The position numbers and the translations under genes are program-made. This document shows, piece by piece, positions 56,597 through 64,000 of a DNA stretch of 64,000 bases. The stretch is from the NCBI RefSeq assembly GCF_028736155.1, contig NZ_CP117879.1, forward strand, positions 1,364,001 through 1,428,000, given 5' to 3'. The notes beneath the pieces were generated by a model that searched no databases, had not been told where the DNA came from, and was given only the letters and a program-made list of their open reading frames with translations. Within the stretch, counting starts at the first letter, position 1. Each line of letters opens with the position of its first letter. Source of the DNA: Flavobacterium sp. KACC 22763 (lineage in GTDB: Bacteria; Bacteroidota; Bacteroidia; Flavobacteriales; Flavobacteriaceae).

Positions 56597-57085
56597 ATGA
56601 CAAAAGAAGAATTTTTATTTCATTTGCAAGGAGCAAGCATAATAGCTTTAAAATTTGCTGAACGATATGTCAAGGATAAATTAGAGACAGATTTTAAATA
56701 CAATGTCATTCTTAGTGTAAGTACAGATGATCCTAGTCTAACACAATTTGATCTGTACCCAGAAGATCAAGGAACAATAAAACTGGATTTGACGGACACG
56801 GAAGTTGTTGACTTACTATATCGAAAAAATAAAGTTCCCGTTTGGATTGATATTAGAGTTTTAAAATCAAGTAAAAAAAGTACAACATTTAATCTGCTCT
56901 GTGCAGGAAGGTATACTGACAATAAGGATGAATATTATTATAACAGAAATGGTTCTGGACCTTTCGGAATAAAAGGTCCTAATTTTCCTTTACATTATGT
57001 TGAAGGAGAAAAATTTAGGCAGCATAATAATTTTATATTTTCACTGAAAGACTTTTTTACTTCCTTCACAAAATTTATAAAATAG
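56597..57085 (+). CDS. Hypothetical protein
   Basis: The 162-residue soluble protein has no signal peptide or membrane helix, and I recognise no family. It contains an N-terminal helix (HLQGASIIALKFAERYVKDKL), a beta-rich middle (VILSVSTDDPS, VPVWIDIRVLK, TFNLLCAGRY) and an aromatic C-terminus. It starts 28 bp after the symporter gene. The size and fold pattern would suit an immunity-like or small regulatory protein, but this is a guess. Codon use appears ordinary for the window. Confidence 0.6.
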   Translation: MTKEEFLFHLQGASIIALKFAERYVKDKLETDFKYNVILSVSTDDPSLTQFDLYPEDQGTIKLDLTDTEVVDLLYRKNKVPVWIDIRVLKSSKKSTTFNLLCAGRYTDNKDEYYYNRNGSGPFGIKGPNFPLHYVEGEKFRQHNNFIFSLKDFFTSFTKFIK

Positions 57086-57193
57086 GAAAACAATCTCATT
57101 CCAATACAATTCTTCTTTTTTTGTAAGTAAAAAAGACTATTTTAGTAAGTTGTAAGACTGACCATAAAACTAAACTAATCTTAAACTGGAGAA

Positions 57194-57796
57194 ATGAAGA
57201 TTTCTGACGATTTAGAAAAGCTATTGCCATTTGGATATCTATTTCTAATTTTAATGGGAATATTAAAAGATAGTATATTCTATTACCAATTCGGAATTAA
57301 TATATTGAGGTATTCTACAATAATGGATATATTAATTAGTCCAATTGCTGAATTTACTTCAAACCCTATTATTCTGGGTGCAATAATTTTACTTTTTTTG
57401 GCCCATTTTTATCTTCCTTCCTTCTTGGCTAAGAATAAAGATTCGGCATTTGTGAAACGATCTTTTGAATTAAAATCAACAGATGAATTATCACCACAAG
57501 AAACTAAAAGCTACTATAATGGCATTGCCATAAAATCTCTCGTAGTTTTTTTATTATCCTTTTTTTTAGGTTACGGATTCGCTGGAGGCTATTTTACTAC
57601 GAAAAAGCTAAAAGAAAACAGATTGGATTATAGCTATCAACTTGATTTTAATGAAGGTGAATCTAAAAATGTTTTTATTATTGGAAATAATAGCTTGTAC
57701 TATTTCTATCTTGTTAAAGGAGACAAAAGAATAAAAATTACTCCTTTAGCCTCCATAAAGAACATTGCATTGGTCGAAAACAAAATGATTGATTAA
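57194..57796 (+). CDS. Hypothetical three-helix membrane protein
   Basis: The 200-residue protein has predicted membrane helices at about 12-32, 55-75 and 108-130. A short soluble C-terminal domain ends in VENKMID. A Lys/Ser-rich loop lies between the second and third helices. I know no family. It begins 108 bp after the preceding hypothetical gene and 24 bp before the four-helix-bundle gene. The arrangement suggests a small membrane-linked cassette of unknown role. Confidence 0.6.
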   Translation: MKISDDLEKLLPFGYLFLILMGILKDSIFYYQFGINILRYSTIMDILISPIAEFTSNPIILGAIILLFLAHFYLPSFLAKNKDSAFVKRSFELKSTDELSPQETKSYYNGIAIKSLVVFLLSFFLGYGFAGGYFTTKKLKENRLDYSYQLDFNEGESKNVFIIGNNSLYYFYLVKGDKRIKITPLASIKNIALVENKMID

Positions 57797-57819
57797 AATT
57801 TTAGTTTCCAAAAAACACT

Positions 57820-58449
57820 ATGAAAGATCAAAAAAAATACAGCAATAAAACAAAAGCTGCTTTTATTCTATTAATAGTAATGCTTATAATTCTGCTTGGG
57901 AACTTTAACACGCTCCGAAACTCCAAAAACGTAAATGATAATATCAATGCGATTTACAAAGACCGATTAGTTGTGGCGCATTATATTTTTCAATACTCAA
58001 AAGAACTTCATTTTATAAAAGCTGAAGCTGAAAAATTAAATTTGAGCGACAACATCAAGAAAAATGAAATTATTCATACTCTTGATATTATTCATGATAT
58101 CGACGATTTGTACGCTAAAACAGTTTTAACAAACAAAGAGAAACAGTATTTTGATATTTTTTTGCTTTCCTGCAAAGAAATAAACAAACAGGTTGAAAGT
58201 AAAAACTGGGATAAAATTGCCATTTCTAGCGAGAAAGCTTTAAAAACCCTTGAATCCCTTTCGCAAATTCAAATTGAAGAAGGAAAAGCAAAACTTGCCG
58301 CTGCAAATGCAATGTATAACAGAAACAATGTACTAGGCCAGCTCCAGATTGCGCTTCTTATTATTTTAGGAGGAATTACGTTTTATCTTTTGATTGTAAA
58401 GAAAATCAAGCAAAAAATTAAGATTCCAGAACCGCCTAGTATGAATTAG
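57820..58449 (+). CDS. Stand-alone four-helix-bundle (MCP-like) sensor-domain protein
   Basis: The 209-residue protein has membrane helices at about 12-30 and 175-193 flanking a long alpha-helical periplasmic segment. This layout resembles the 4HB_MCP sensing domain of chemoreceptors and histidine kinases. There is no HAMP, kinase or methyl-accepting region after the second helix, only a short basic tail (KKIKQKIKIPEPPSMN). It may sense a ligand or interact with another membrane protein, and the adjacent membrane gene is a candidate partner. Confidence 0.7.
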   Translation: MKDQKKYSNKTKAAFILLIVMLIILLGNFNTLRNSKNVNDNINAIYKDRLVVAHYIFQYSKELHFIKAEAEKLNLSDNIKKNEIIHTLDIIHDIDDLYAKTVLTNKEKQYFDIFLLSCKEINKQVESKNWDKIAISSEKALKTLESLSQIQIEEGKAKLAAANAMYNRNNVLGQLQIALLIILGGITFYLLIVKKIKQKIKIPEPPSMN

Positions 58450-58453
58450 TTTT

Positions 58454-58867
58454 TTATTTAAATTTCCTAGTTTCTTCTGAGATCAGAAAATCATTTATAC
58501 TGGCAAATCTTTTCTGCATTAATCCATTTGCATCAAACTCCCAGTTTTCATTTCCGTAAGCTCTAAACCAGTTTCCATTAACATCCTGGTATTCGTACTC
58601 AAATCGAACAGCAATTCTGTTTTCGGTATGAGCCCAATACTCCTTTTTTAATTTATAATTTTTCTCTTTTTTCCATTTTTCGGTTAAAAAAAGAATGATT
58701 TCATCACGTCCATTTATAAACTTATCTCTATTTCTCCATTCACTGTCTATCGTGTACGCTTTTGAAACCCTTTCAGGATCCTGACTATTCCACGCATCTT
58801 CTGCTAATAGAATTTTTTCTATTGCTGTTTCATACGAGAAAGGTGGCAATGGCAATTTCTGTTCCAT
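58454..58867 (-). CDS. DUF1348 (NTF2-like) protein
   Basis: The 137-residue protein matches DUF1348 closely. The start is [24 protein letters not shown], the middle reads [17 protein letters not shown], and the late [18 protein letters not shown] is followed by RFASIND. The NTF2 fold has a central pocket, and the ligand is unknown. It lies 5 bp after the TetR-type regulator gene, so it is very likely the target of that regulator. Relatives are often found with TetR regulators responding to small electrophiles or xenobiotics. Confidence 0.9.
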   Translation of the reverse strand: MEQKLPLPPFSYETAIEKILLAEDAWNSQDPERVSKAYTIDSEWRNRDKFINGRDEIILFLTEKWKKEKNYKLKKEYWAHTENRIAVRFEYEYQDVNGNWFRAYGNENWEFDANGLMQKRFASINDFLISEETRKFK

Positions 58868-58872
58868 AATAA

Positions 58873-59394
58873 TTAGATTAAAGTTTGAATAATTTTCTTA
58901 GTTTGCTCAATAAGTTGATTTGATTTAAAAAGTTGACTTTCTATAATACAACTCTCAAAAAGCAGATACACATGGTCTGATAAAAGATTATCATTTAAAA
59001 TTTCATTAAAATAGACACGTAGATCAGCTTTATGATTTTGAATGACATCTAGAATTTTAACATTATCTGATTGAATCTCTGATAGAATATTTAGAAAACT
59101 GCAACCTCTAAAATTTTCCTTTTTATTCATATAAATTAAGAAATCAAAAGAAGCCAAAATTTTTAGTTTCCTATCCTCTTCCTTTGATGTAAACTTTTGT
59201 AATTCTTCAAACCAAAAGAAATGACGCTGATTTAAGAAAGCCACACACAAATCCTCTTTAGATTTAAAGTGCTGATAAAAACTAGCTTTAGCCACTTTTG
59301 CCTCTTCAATAATCTGATTGATGCCTGTAGCATTATAACCTTGCGTATGAAATAAAGTAAATGTTTTTTCTAGTATTCTTTCTTTTGGCAACAT
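58873..59394 (-). CDS. TetR-family transcriptional repressor
   Basis: The protein has 173 residues from the chosen start. The N-terminal HTH (about 3-47) contains [24 protein letters not shown] and [14 protein letters not shown]. The C-terminal part is a helical ligand-binding domain. The open frame reaches an ATG at 59448, but a -7 element at 59415-59422 places the transcript start near 59408. The ATG at 59394 (MLPKER) is the real start. An ACAGAC-N2-GTCTGT operator-like palindrome lies just upstream, which suggests autoregulation together with the DUF1348 gene. Confidence 0.88.
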   Translation of the reverse strand: MLPKERILEKTFTLFHTQGYNATGINQIIEEAKVAKASFYQHFKSKEDLCVAFLNQRHFFWFEELQKFTSKEEDRKLKILASFDFLIYMNKKENFRGCSFLNILSEIQSDNVKILDVIQNHKADLRVYFNEILNDNLLSDHVYLLFESCIIESQLFKSNQLIEQTKKIIQTLI

Positions 59395-59414
59395 AGCATC
59401 GTAATTTATATCTA

Positions 59415-59422
59415 CAAAGATA
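59415..59422 (-). promoter_or_regulatory. -7 element of the TetR/DUF1348 operon
   Basis: Plus-strand CAAAGATA reads TATCTTTG on the minus strand, a full TAnnTTTG. A TTG about 16 bases upstream within TTTGTTTTG is the -33 candidate. Confidence 0.55.
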
Positions 59423-59440
59423 GTTTTTTTCTCAAAACAA

Positions 59441-59454
59441 ACAGACAAGTCTGT
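59441..59454. promoter_or_regulatory. TetR-type operator
   Basis: ACAGACAAGTCTGT is an inverted repeat with 6-bp arms and a 2-base centre, extended by further CTGT on one side. It overlaps the -33 region of the TetR gene's promoter, as expected for self-repression. The GACAGACnnGTCTG pattern resembles operators of NemR/AcrR-like regulators. Confidence 0.6.
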
Positions 59455-59478
59455 CTGTTTTATTTTTAATGCAAAAAA

Positions 59479-59506
59479 AATTCCAAAACTCGTCAGTTTT
59501 GGAATT
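59479..59506 (-). terminator. Terminator of the DUF2911 gene
   Basis: AATTCCAAAACT (59479-59490) pairs perfectly with AGTTTTGGAATT (59495-59506). On the minus strand it is followed by TTTTTT. Confidence 0.85.
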
Positions 59507-59548
59507 TTATATTTTAAAAATTGGATTTTAACAATTCGAAAGAATTTT

Positions 59549-60391
59549 CTATCTACTCCACTCAGCGATACTGTCTTTGTTCAATTTTACGTAATCAGCA
59601 TTGTTTGCCGCTTCTGCAGATGCTAAAGAAGCTTTTGCAGTTTCAATTGCGCCTTTTTTGTCACCTTGTTTTGCTTGGATTAAAGATTTTAATCTTGAAA
59701 CATAATAAGGTTTGTCTGAACTCATATCAAGCGCTTTGTCTACATAATTTCTAGCCGTTTCAATATTTCCGTTTGATTGGAATAAATATTGAGAAGCGGC
59801 AAAATAATCATTCCAAGTTGGACCAGCCAAAGCTTTATCGATACTTGCTGTAGCAATTTTAGCAGTTGGAACTTCAAATTTTAAAGCAACATGAGAGTTT
59901 TCCCAAGAAATATCTAAATAACCAAAATTTGGATCTAAACCGTTAATTCCGATTGTAAATGTTTCAACAGGAGTTGGCAAAGCCTCTTCTTTTACAGTAG
60001 TTTTTAAAGCTACGTAAGCGTCGCTCCAGTTTTCTGGCAATCCCCAGTTGTCTGTAGAAAGATAAAAAATGATATCCCAGCTTTCGATTCTAGGAACGGT
60101 ATAGATTGCATATTTTCCTTTCTTTAGCGTTTTTCCGTCAATTATAACGTCGTCGCTAAAGTTAATGATTGTATTTTCGTTAGCTCCTGTTCTCCATAGT
60201 TTCCCAAATGGAACTAAGTTTCCGAACACGGCTCTTCCTCTTGCTCCAGGTCTTGAATAGGTAACTTCAACATCGGTTAAACCAACAGTCTGTTTAATAT
60301 ATCCTTTTGGACTTGCTTGTGGAGTTTTTACTTGAGCTTCTGATGCTAATGGAGCTATAATCAGAGCTAAAGCAATAAGTAGTTTTTTCAT
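59549..60391 (-). CDS. Secreted DUF2911 protein
   Basis: The 280-residue protein has a signal peptide (about 1-19, MKKLLIALALIIAPLASEAQ). The DUF2911 domain (about 28-170) contains VEVTYSRPGARGR, LWRTGANENT and KKGKYAIYTVP. C-terminal helices with TPR-like character follow (about 200-280, with NIETARNYVDKALDM and GDKKGAIETAKASL). Its function is unknown, and it probably acts in the periplasm. A minus-strand -7 (TAAATTTG) lies at 60414-60421. Confidence 0.9.
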   Translation of the reverse strand: MKKLLIALALIIAPLASEAQVKTPQASPKGYIKQTVGLTDVEVTYSRPGARGRAVFGNLVPFGKLWRTGANENTIINFSDDVIIDGKTLKKGKYAIYTVPRIESWDIIFYLSTDNWGLPENWSDAYVALKTTVKEEALPTPVETFTIGINGLDPNFGYLDISWENSHVALKFEVPTAKIATASIDKALAGPTWNDYFAASQYLFQSNGNIETARNYVDKALDMSSDKPYYVSRLKSLIQAKQGDKKGAIETAKASLASAEAANNADYVKLNKDSIAEWSR

Positions 60392-60460
60392 TATTTTACG
60401 TTTTTATTTTATTCAAATTTACAAATTCAATCAGCTTTAAAATGTTAAATTTTATATAAT

Positions 60461-61123
60461 TCAAGGCTTTAGCTGTGATATTTTTTCAGCATTTAATTCG
60501 TTAAAATGTTCTATAACTAAATCTGCTTCAGACAAATCTTGAAGATGAGAATGTTCACTTTTGTATCCTACACAATAAATTCCGGCACCCTTTGCCGCCT
60601 TTACACCATTTGTGCTGTCTTCAATAATAATACATTCTTCTTTTGGTGCAATCGACAATGAAGCTGCATGAATAAATATGGCTGGATTTGGTTTTGATTG
60701 CGGAAAATCTTCACCGCTCACAATGTGCGTGAAATATTGATGCAGATTAAATCTTGTAAAAACGCGATCAATAGTAACTTTTGAAGCTGATGAAGCCAAA
60801 ATCAATTGTATTCCGTTGTTGTACAAATCTTTAATCAGGTCTTCAACACCTTCTAAAAGATATAGATCTTCCTTAGTATCAAAAGCATCATTGAAAATGG
60901 TTCTTTTTCTCTGAATCAAATCTTCAACTTCCTGCTCTACAGTTGGAAAATAGCTTTTTAAAGTTTGAAATGTATTTCGAGTTGAAAATCCTGTAAATGT
61001 GGTATACATTTCTTCAGGAACTTTAATATTTAATTCTGAAAATTGTAAATAGTAGGCATAACGATGAACAGGTTCCGTGTCAACGATCACGCCATCCATA
61101 TCAAAAATTACTGTTTTAATCAT
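60461..61123 (-). CDS. HAD-superfamily phosphatase (beta-phosphoglucomutase-like)
   Basis: The 220-residue enzyme has the nucleophile motif FDMDGVIVDTE (D8, D10), a helical C1 cap, the second motif ILASSAS, the lysine in SKPNP and the third motif IIEDSTNG. This layout fits PGMB-like phosphatases or mutases acting on sugar phosphates, and the substrate is unknown. It stands between the DUF2911 gene and a composite repeat, and no phosphorylase gene is adjacent. Confidence 0.88.
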   Translation of the reverse strand: MIKTVIFDMDGVIVDTEPVHRYAYYLQFSELNIKVPEEMYTTFTGFSTRNTFQTLKSYFPTVEQEVEDLIQRKRTIFNDAFDTKEDLYLLEGVEDLIKDLYNNGIQLILASSASKVTIDRVFTRFNLHQYFTHIVSGEDFPQSKPNPAIFIHAASLSIAPKEECIIIEDSTNGVKAAKGAGIYCVGYKSEHSHLQDLSEADLVIEHFNELNAEKISQLKP

Positions 61124-61139
61124 TTTTTTTTAAAGTTTC

Positions 61140-61304
61140 TGAGATTCTGAGACTCTAAGGTTTCTCTTGTGTCTGTTTAACTTTGTCAAAGTTTTAAACT
61201 TTGACAAAGTTGCTTTACGTTTTATTTATAAGTTCAAAGGAATTAAGATTCAGCGTTTCAGTAAAAAACCTTAGCACCTTAGAATCTTAGCATCTCAGAA
61301 CCTT
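61140..61304. repeat. Composite nested repeat upstream of the HAD gene
   Basis: Outer TCTGAGATTCTGAGACTCTAAGG-type units (61137-61162) and inverted CCTTAGAATCTTAGCATCTCAG units (about 61275-61300) enclose a perfect palindrome. Its 16-bp arms are AACTTTGTCAAAGTTT (61179-61194) and AAACTTTGACAAAGTT (61196-61211), with a one-base centre. Confidence 0.8.
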
Positions 61305-62016
61305 ACTTTTTAAGCAAATATCTAATCACCGTTTCTGCGGCGTGCAAACCAAATAATCCTGGCATATAGCTGTTTGTTCCGTAAAACGATTTTTTAAAGT
61401 TTTTACCGTCTGTTAATTTTAGGCTTTTTTCGTCTTGAATTTCAGAAGAGAAAACTACCTTCAGTTTATTAATTTTTACTTCTTTTAAACGTTTGCGAAT
61501 TGTTTTAGAGAAATAGCAATTAATTGTTTTTGAAATATCTGCTACTTTTACTTTTGAAGCCAGCATTTTCCCACCAGCTCCCATACTGCTGATGATTTTT
61601 ACTCTTTTGCGTTTTGCGGCAATAATCAGATTTAATTTTGGAGTAATACTGTCAATGCAATCCAAAACATAATCAAATTCTGGAGAAACAATCTCAAAAG
61701 CACGTTCTGGAGAAAGAAATTCCTGAACACGAGTTAGATTTAATTCTGGGTTAATATCCATTAAACGATCGCCTACAATTTTAATTTTTGGCTGACCTAC
61801 TGTTGAGTGCAAAGCTGGCAATTGACGGTTAATATTGGTAATATCCACAACGTCTCCGTCTACAATTGTCATGTTTCCTACTCCTGCTCTTGCTAAAAAT
61901 TCAGCTGCAAAAGATCCAACTCCTCCTAGTCCAACGACTAAAACATTAGATTTTTGTAAATTTTCTAATCCTTCTTTAGTAAACAAAAGCTCAGCTCTTT
62001 CTGTCCATTCTGCCAT
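61303..62016 (-). CDS. tcdA: tRNA threonylcarbamoyladenosine dehydratase
   Basis: The 237-residue ThiF/E1-like protein cyclises t6A in tRNA to the oxazolone form ct6A using ATP. The Rossmann ATP site VVGLGGVGSFAAEFLARAG (about 27-45), VDGDVVDITNINRQ and VLDCIDS are present, and a C-terminal LFGLHAAETVIRYL segment is typical. Catalytic cysteines depend on the subfamily and were not verified. It lies at the edge of a repeat, with another repeat upstream of its start. Confidence 0.9.
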   Translation of the reverse strand: MAEWTERAELLFTKEGLENLQKSNVLVVGLGGVGSFAAEFLARAGVGNMTIVDGDVVDITNINRQLPALHSTVGQPKIKIVGDRLMDINPELNLTRVQEFLSPERAFEIVSPEFDYVLDCIDSITPKLNLIIAAKRKRVKIISSMGAGGKMLASKVKVADISKTINCYFSKTIRKRLKEVKINKLKVVFSSEIQDEKSLKLTDGKNFKKSFYGTNSYMPGLFGLHAAETVIRYLLKK

Positions 62017-62079
62017 ATATTCTTTATTTTATTTTTTTTGTTTCAAGTTTAATGTTTCAAGTTTTACACGTTTGGCGCC

Positions 62080-62119
62080 CTGAGCGAAGTCGAAAGGTGT
62101 TCCTATTGGTTTGGACTTC
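62080..62119. repeat. CTGAGCGAAGTCGAA-family palindrome, imperfect copy
   Basis: CTGAGCGAAGTCGAA (62080-62094) and the inverted TTCGACTTTACTTCGCC, about 62116-62132, match the element inside 19311-19469, with degeneration in the right arm. A half copy lies near 26940. Confidence 0.65.
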
Positions 62120-62147
62120 GACTTTACTTCGCCTGACAAATCATGTT

Positions 62148-62795
62148 TTACAATTCGAACACACTTCTATAGTTACTTGAAATAATCTCTTCTAATTCTT
62201 TTAAATTTAGTCCTTTATATTCAGAAGCCAATTCGTAAACTTCTTTAATTGATTCTTCAATAGTATCCGTTTCTAAGAAAAAACGATCATTTGGAACATT
62301 TTGAAAAACCGACTTCAAATCTGGATTTTTCAATAAATATTTTCCAAATGAAAGATAAAATCCAGCAGCTATTAATTGCTCAGCCAATTGATTATTTTTC
62401 GAAAAACCATGAATAATCATTGGAACATTTATCCTCATTTTTTTCTTAATTGCCATGACTTCCTGAAAAGCGGCAACGCAATGAATTACTACTGGTTTTT
62501 TATATTTTTCTGCTAATTCCAATTGTTTTTCAAAAATAGAGACCTGTAAATCAAACGGAACTTCTATTCTTTTATCCAGACCACATTCACCAATCGCCAG
62601 ACAATTATTGGTTTGCAGTTTTACTTCAATAATTTTCAAATCTTCATTAAGCCTATTTTCGTCAATATACCAAGGATGAATTCCTATCGAATAAAATGGA
62701 ATTAACGCATCAAAATCTTTTGGATATTGATTAACCAATTCTAAAACATCTGATTGATTGGTAAATTGATGCGTATGAAAATTAAAATATTCCAT
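62148..62795 (-). CDS. TatD-family metal-dependent hydrolase
   Basis: The 215-residue protein shows the TatD pattern: HTH (H7, H9), GECGLD with the metal-binding glutamate, VVIHC, the HGFSKN histidine and LETDT. It is shorter than TatD (about 260) but complete. Members are DNases or act on small phosphodiesters. The start overlaps the stop of the DUF1684 gene by one base (TAATG), so the pair is coupled. Confidence 0.85.
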   Translation of the reverse strand: MEYFNFHTHQFTNQSDVLELVNQYPKDFDALIPFYSIGIHPWYIDENRLNEDLKIIEVKLQTNNCLAIGECGLDKRIEVPFDLQVSIFEKQLELAEKYKKPVVIHCVAAFQEVMAIKKKMRINVPMIIHGFSKNNQLAEQLIAAGFYLSFGKYLLKNPDLKSVFQNVPNDRFFLETDTIEESIKEVYELASEYKGLNLKELEEIISSNYRSVFEL

Positions 62796-63394
62796 TAATG
62801 AAAAGTCTTTACACCAGCTTTAATTTCAATTTTCAGATCATTTTCCTGCGGTACAAGCGGACAAGAATACTTGTAATTATAAGCACAATACGGATTGTAA
62901 GCTTGATTGAAATCGACTGCTATTGTATTTCCTTTCGGAATTTCTAAATCAATATAACGGCCGCCGATATAACTTTCTTTACCAGTTGTTAAATCTGAAA
63001 AAGGCAAGAATAAATGATTTTTATATTTTTCCTGAACTATAAGATCTAAACTTTGGTAAACGGCAAGCTGAAACGCTTTTCCGTTTATTTTGAAATTTAA
63101 GGTTCCATATTTAATGTACTTTGGAGTATATTTTCCCGAAGTTTTCATTTCAAAAACTTTTCCCCCTTTAGCTTTTACTAAAGTCGCATTAACAAAATAC
63201 GTTTCAGAAATAGGAAAAAAATCTAAGCTTTTAAAAGTTTTTAGATCTTCAGCCATCAACGGACTTGTCTTAGGATCAGCAAATTCCGAATTGATTTTCT
63301 TTTGAAATTTTTGTACATCAGCTTTATTAAACTTTTTTTGTGCAAAAGCAAAATTAAAAACCAACAATAAAGCTATGGCGTTTATAGTTTTCAT
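62795..63394 (-). CDS. Secreted DUF1684 protein
   Basis: The protein has 199 residues with a signal peptide (MKTINAIALLLVFNFAFAQ). The DUF1684 motifs are YIGGRYIDLEIP, VDFNQAYNPYCAYN and YSCPLVPQENDLKIEIKAG, which suggest a lipocalin-like or small beta-barrel fold. The function is unknown. The frame can be extended by six codons to a TTG at 63412, but that lies over the -7 element (TATTTTTG on the minus strand, 63410-63417). The ATG at 63394 is therefore used. Confidence 0.88.
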   Translation of the reverse strand: MKTINAIALLLVFNFAFAQKKFNKADVQKFQKKINSEFADPKTSPLMAEDLKTFKSLDFFPISETYFVNATLVKAKGGKVFEMKTSGKYTPKYIKYGTLNFKINGKAFQLAVYQSLDLIVQEKYKNHLFLPFSDLTTGKESYIGGRYIDLEIPKGNTIAVDFNQAYNPYCAYNYKYSCPLVPQENDLKIEIKAGVKTFH

Positions 63395-63409
63395 TCTAGA
63401 AATTTTATG

Positions 63410-63437
63410 CAAAAATAGTTCAAAAGTAACAAAACAA
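63410..63437 (-). promoter_or_regulatory. Promoter of the DUF1684/TatD pair
   Basis: On the minus strand TTG (63435-63437), 17 bases and TATTTTTG (63410-63417) match the consensus exactly. A second -7-like TACTTTTG lies at 63421-63428. Confidence 0.6.
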
Positions 63438-63452
63438 CAACCACTTAACGAG

Positions 63453-63472
63453 ACAAAGTTTCCTAACTTTGT
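63453..63472. repeat. ACAAAGTT-N4-AACTTTGT palindrome carrying a -7 element
   Basis: The 8-bp arms (63453-63460 and 63465-63472) are perfect inverted repeats and resemble the AACTTTG palindrome at 61179-61211. The right part contains TAACTTTG (63464-63471), a TAnnTTTG match that could drive the MFS gene starting at 63494. Confidence 0.6.
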
Positions 63473-63493
63473 GACGATAATCTATCACTCAAA

Positions 63494-64000
63494 ATGCTTA
63501 AAAACGCCCTAACTCACTACATTAACAACTTTCGAGGTTTTACCAGAGAAGTTTGGATTCTTGCCATCATCACTTTTATCAACCGCGCTGGAACAATGGT
63601 TCTTCCTTTTTTATCAAAATATTTGAAAGAAGATCTTCACTTTTCGTACAATCAAGTGGGGTGGATTATGGTTGCATTTGGTTTTGGGTCAATGTTGGGT
63701 TCGTGGCTTGGAGGTAAACTATCAGATAAAATAGGGTTCTATAAGATTATGATTTTTAGCTTATTTACAAGCGGTGTTTCTCTTTTCTTTGTACAATATA
63801 TTACTACTTTTTGGGCACTTTGCGTAGCAATGTTTGTTCTTATGACCATTGCCGATATGTTTAGACCTGCGATGTTTGTTTCTCTTGGAGCTTATGCTAA
63901 ACCAGAAAATAGAACCCGCGCTCTAACACTTGTACGTCTTGCTGTAAATTTAGGTTTTGCAGCGGGACCTGCCCTTGGCGGTTTAATTATTATGGGAATG
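63494..64000 (+). CDS. MFS transporter, N-terminal fragment (cut by window edge)
   Basis: The frame starts MLKNALTHYINNF and is open to the window end with 169 residues. It has at least four hydrophobic helices and the MFS loop motif GSWLGGKLSDKIG between helices 2 and 3. A later LAVNLGFAAGPALGG segment matches the fifth-helix antiporter-type motif. The substrate cannot be told from the fragment. The ATG lies 23 bp after a probable -7 element inside a palindrome. Confidence 0.8.
   Translation, partial: MLKNALTHYINNFRGFTREVWILAIITFINRAGTMVLPFLSKYLKEDLHFSYNQVGWIMVAFGFGSMLGSWLGGKLSDKIGFYKIMIFSLFTSGVSLFFVQYITTFWALCVAMFVLMTIADMFRPAMFVSLGAYAKPENRTRALTLVRLAVNLGFAAGPALGGLIIMGM

Noticed and set aside
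1..64000. tRNA or rRNA genes, prophage, insertion sequences
   Set aside because: I looked for T-loop-like GGTTCAAATCC patterns in the gaps, for transposase or integrase frames and for phage structural genes, and saw none. A covariance search would settle the RNA question.

Overview
The window is about 64 kb of low-GC chromosomal DNA from a member of the Bacteroidota, most likely a Flavobacterium related to F. johnsoniae. The signs are A/T-rich codon use, -7 elements of the form TAnnTTTG upstream of many genes, few Shine-Dalgarno sequences, menaquinone genes, a fused CcsBA cytochrome c maturation protein, DUF2911, DUF3667 and DUF2853 proteins, and several families of dispersed intergenic palindromes known from flavobacteria. 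I see no rRNA, tRNA, CRISPR array, prophage or insertion sequence. This looks like core chromosome with a few less-characterised patches. The left edge cuts the 3' end of a probable aroB and the right edge cuts an MFS transporter gene.

Layout. 1-3.4 kb: aroB end, a possible leader ORF, and a polyamine locus (arginine decarboxylase speA, a deoxyhypusine-synthase-like gene, and a poly-aspartate protein). 3.5-11.5 kb: recQ, a DinB-family gene, PEP carboxylase, an Lrp-type regulator, and an M14 carboxypeptidase divergent from an XRE regulator whose shared control region holds four TTTAC-N4-GTAAA sites. 11.5-16.9 kb: an acyltransferase, then a co-directional run of a spermidine-synthase-like protein, an M23 peptidase, a lipoprotein, a secreted protein, an NTF2-like protein and an APC permease. 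17-24.3 kb: a class V aminotransferase, msrA, selO, a YpdA-like reductase with a CYTH protein, and an OmpA-like/HhH pair. 24.3-33.5 kb: menC, menA, menB and menD on the minus strand, mixed with a TPR protein, a UPF0173 hydrolase, an S1-domain protein and a DUF2853 protein. 33.6-39.4 kb: a thioredoxin-like protein, a GNAT enzyme, a glutathione peroxidase, an ECF sigma/anti-sigma pair, a DoxX protein and a DUF3667 protein.

39.4-49.5 kb: the 1071-residue CcsBA fusion, then a forward run of a DUF2520 protein, a KdsC-like phosphatase, a UbiA prenyltransferase, a Maf pyrophosphatase, an MscS-like channel, an AI-2E-type exporter and an Omp85-like barrel protein. 49.6-58.5 kb: a His/Tyr-rich secreted protein behind a sigma-54-like promoter, a propeller lipoprotein, a large PIG-L deacetylase, an unlisted 35-residue membrane peptide, a sodium/solute symporter and three orphan genes. 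58.4-64 kb: a TetR/DUF1348 operon, DUF2911, a HAD phosphatase, tcdA, a TatD/DUF1684 pair and the MFS fragment.

The least explained features are the XRE operator array, the polyamine locus with its Asp-rich partner and leader ORF, the PIG-L/small-peptide/symporter locus, a multi-stem structured repeat near 26.9 kb, and the density of nested palindromes. Some of these palindromes supply start codons, a -7 element or the 3' coding end of neighbouring genes. No defence or otherwise clearly novel multi-gene system stands out.
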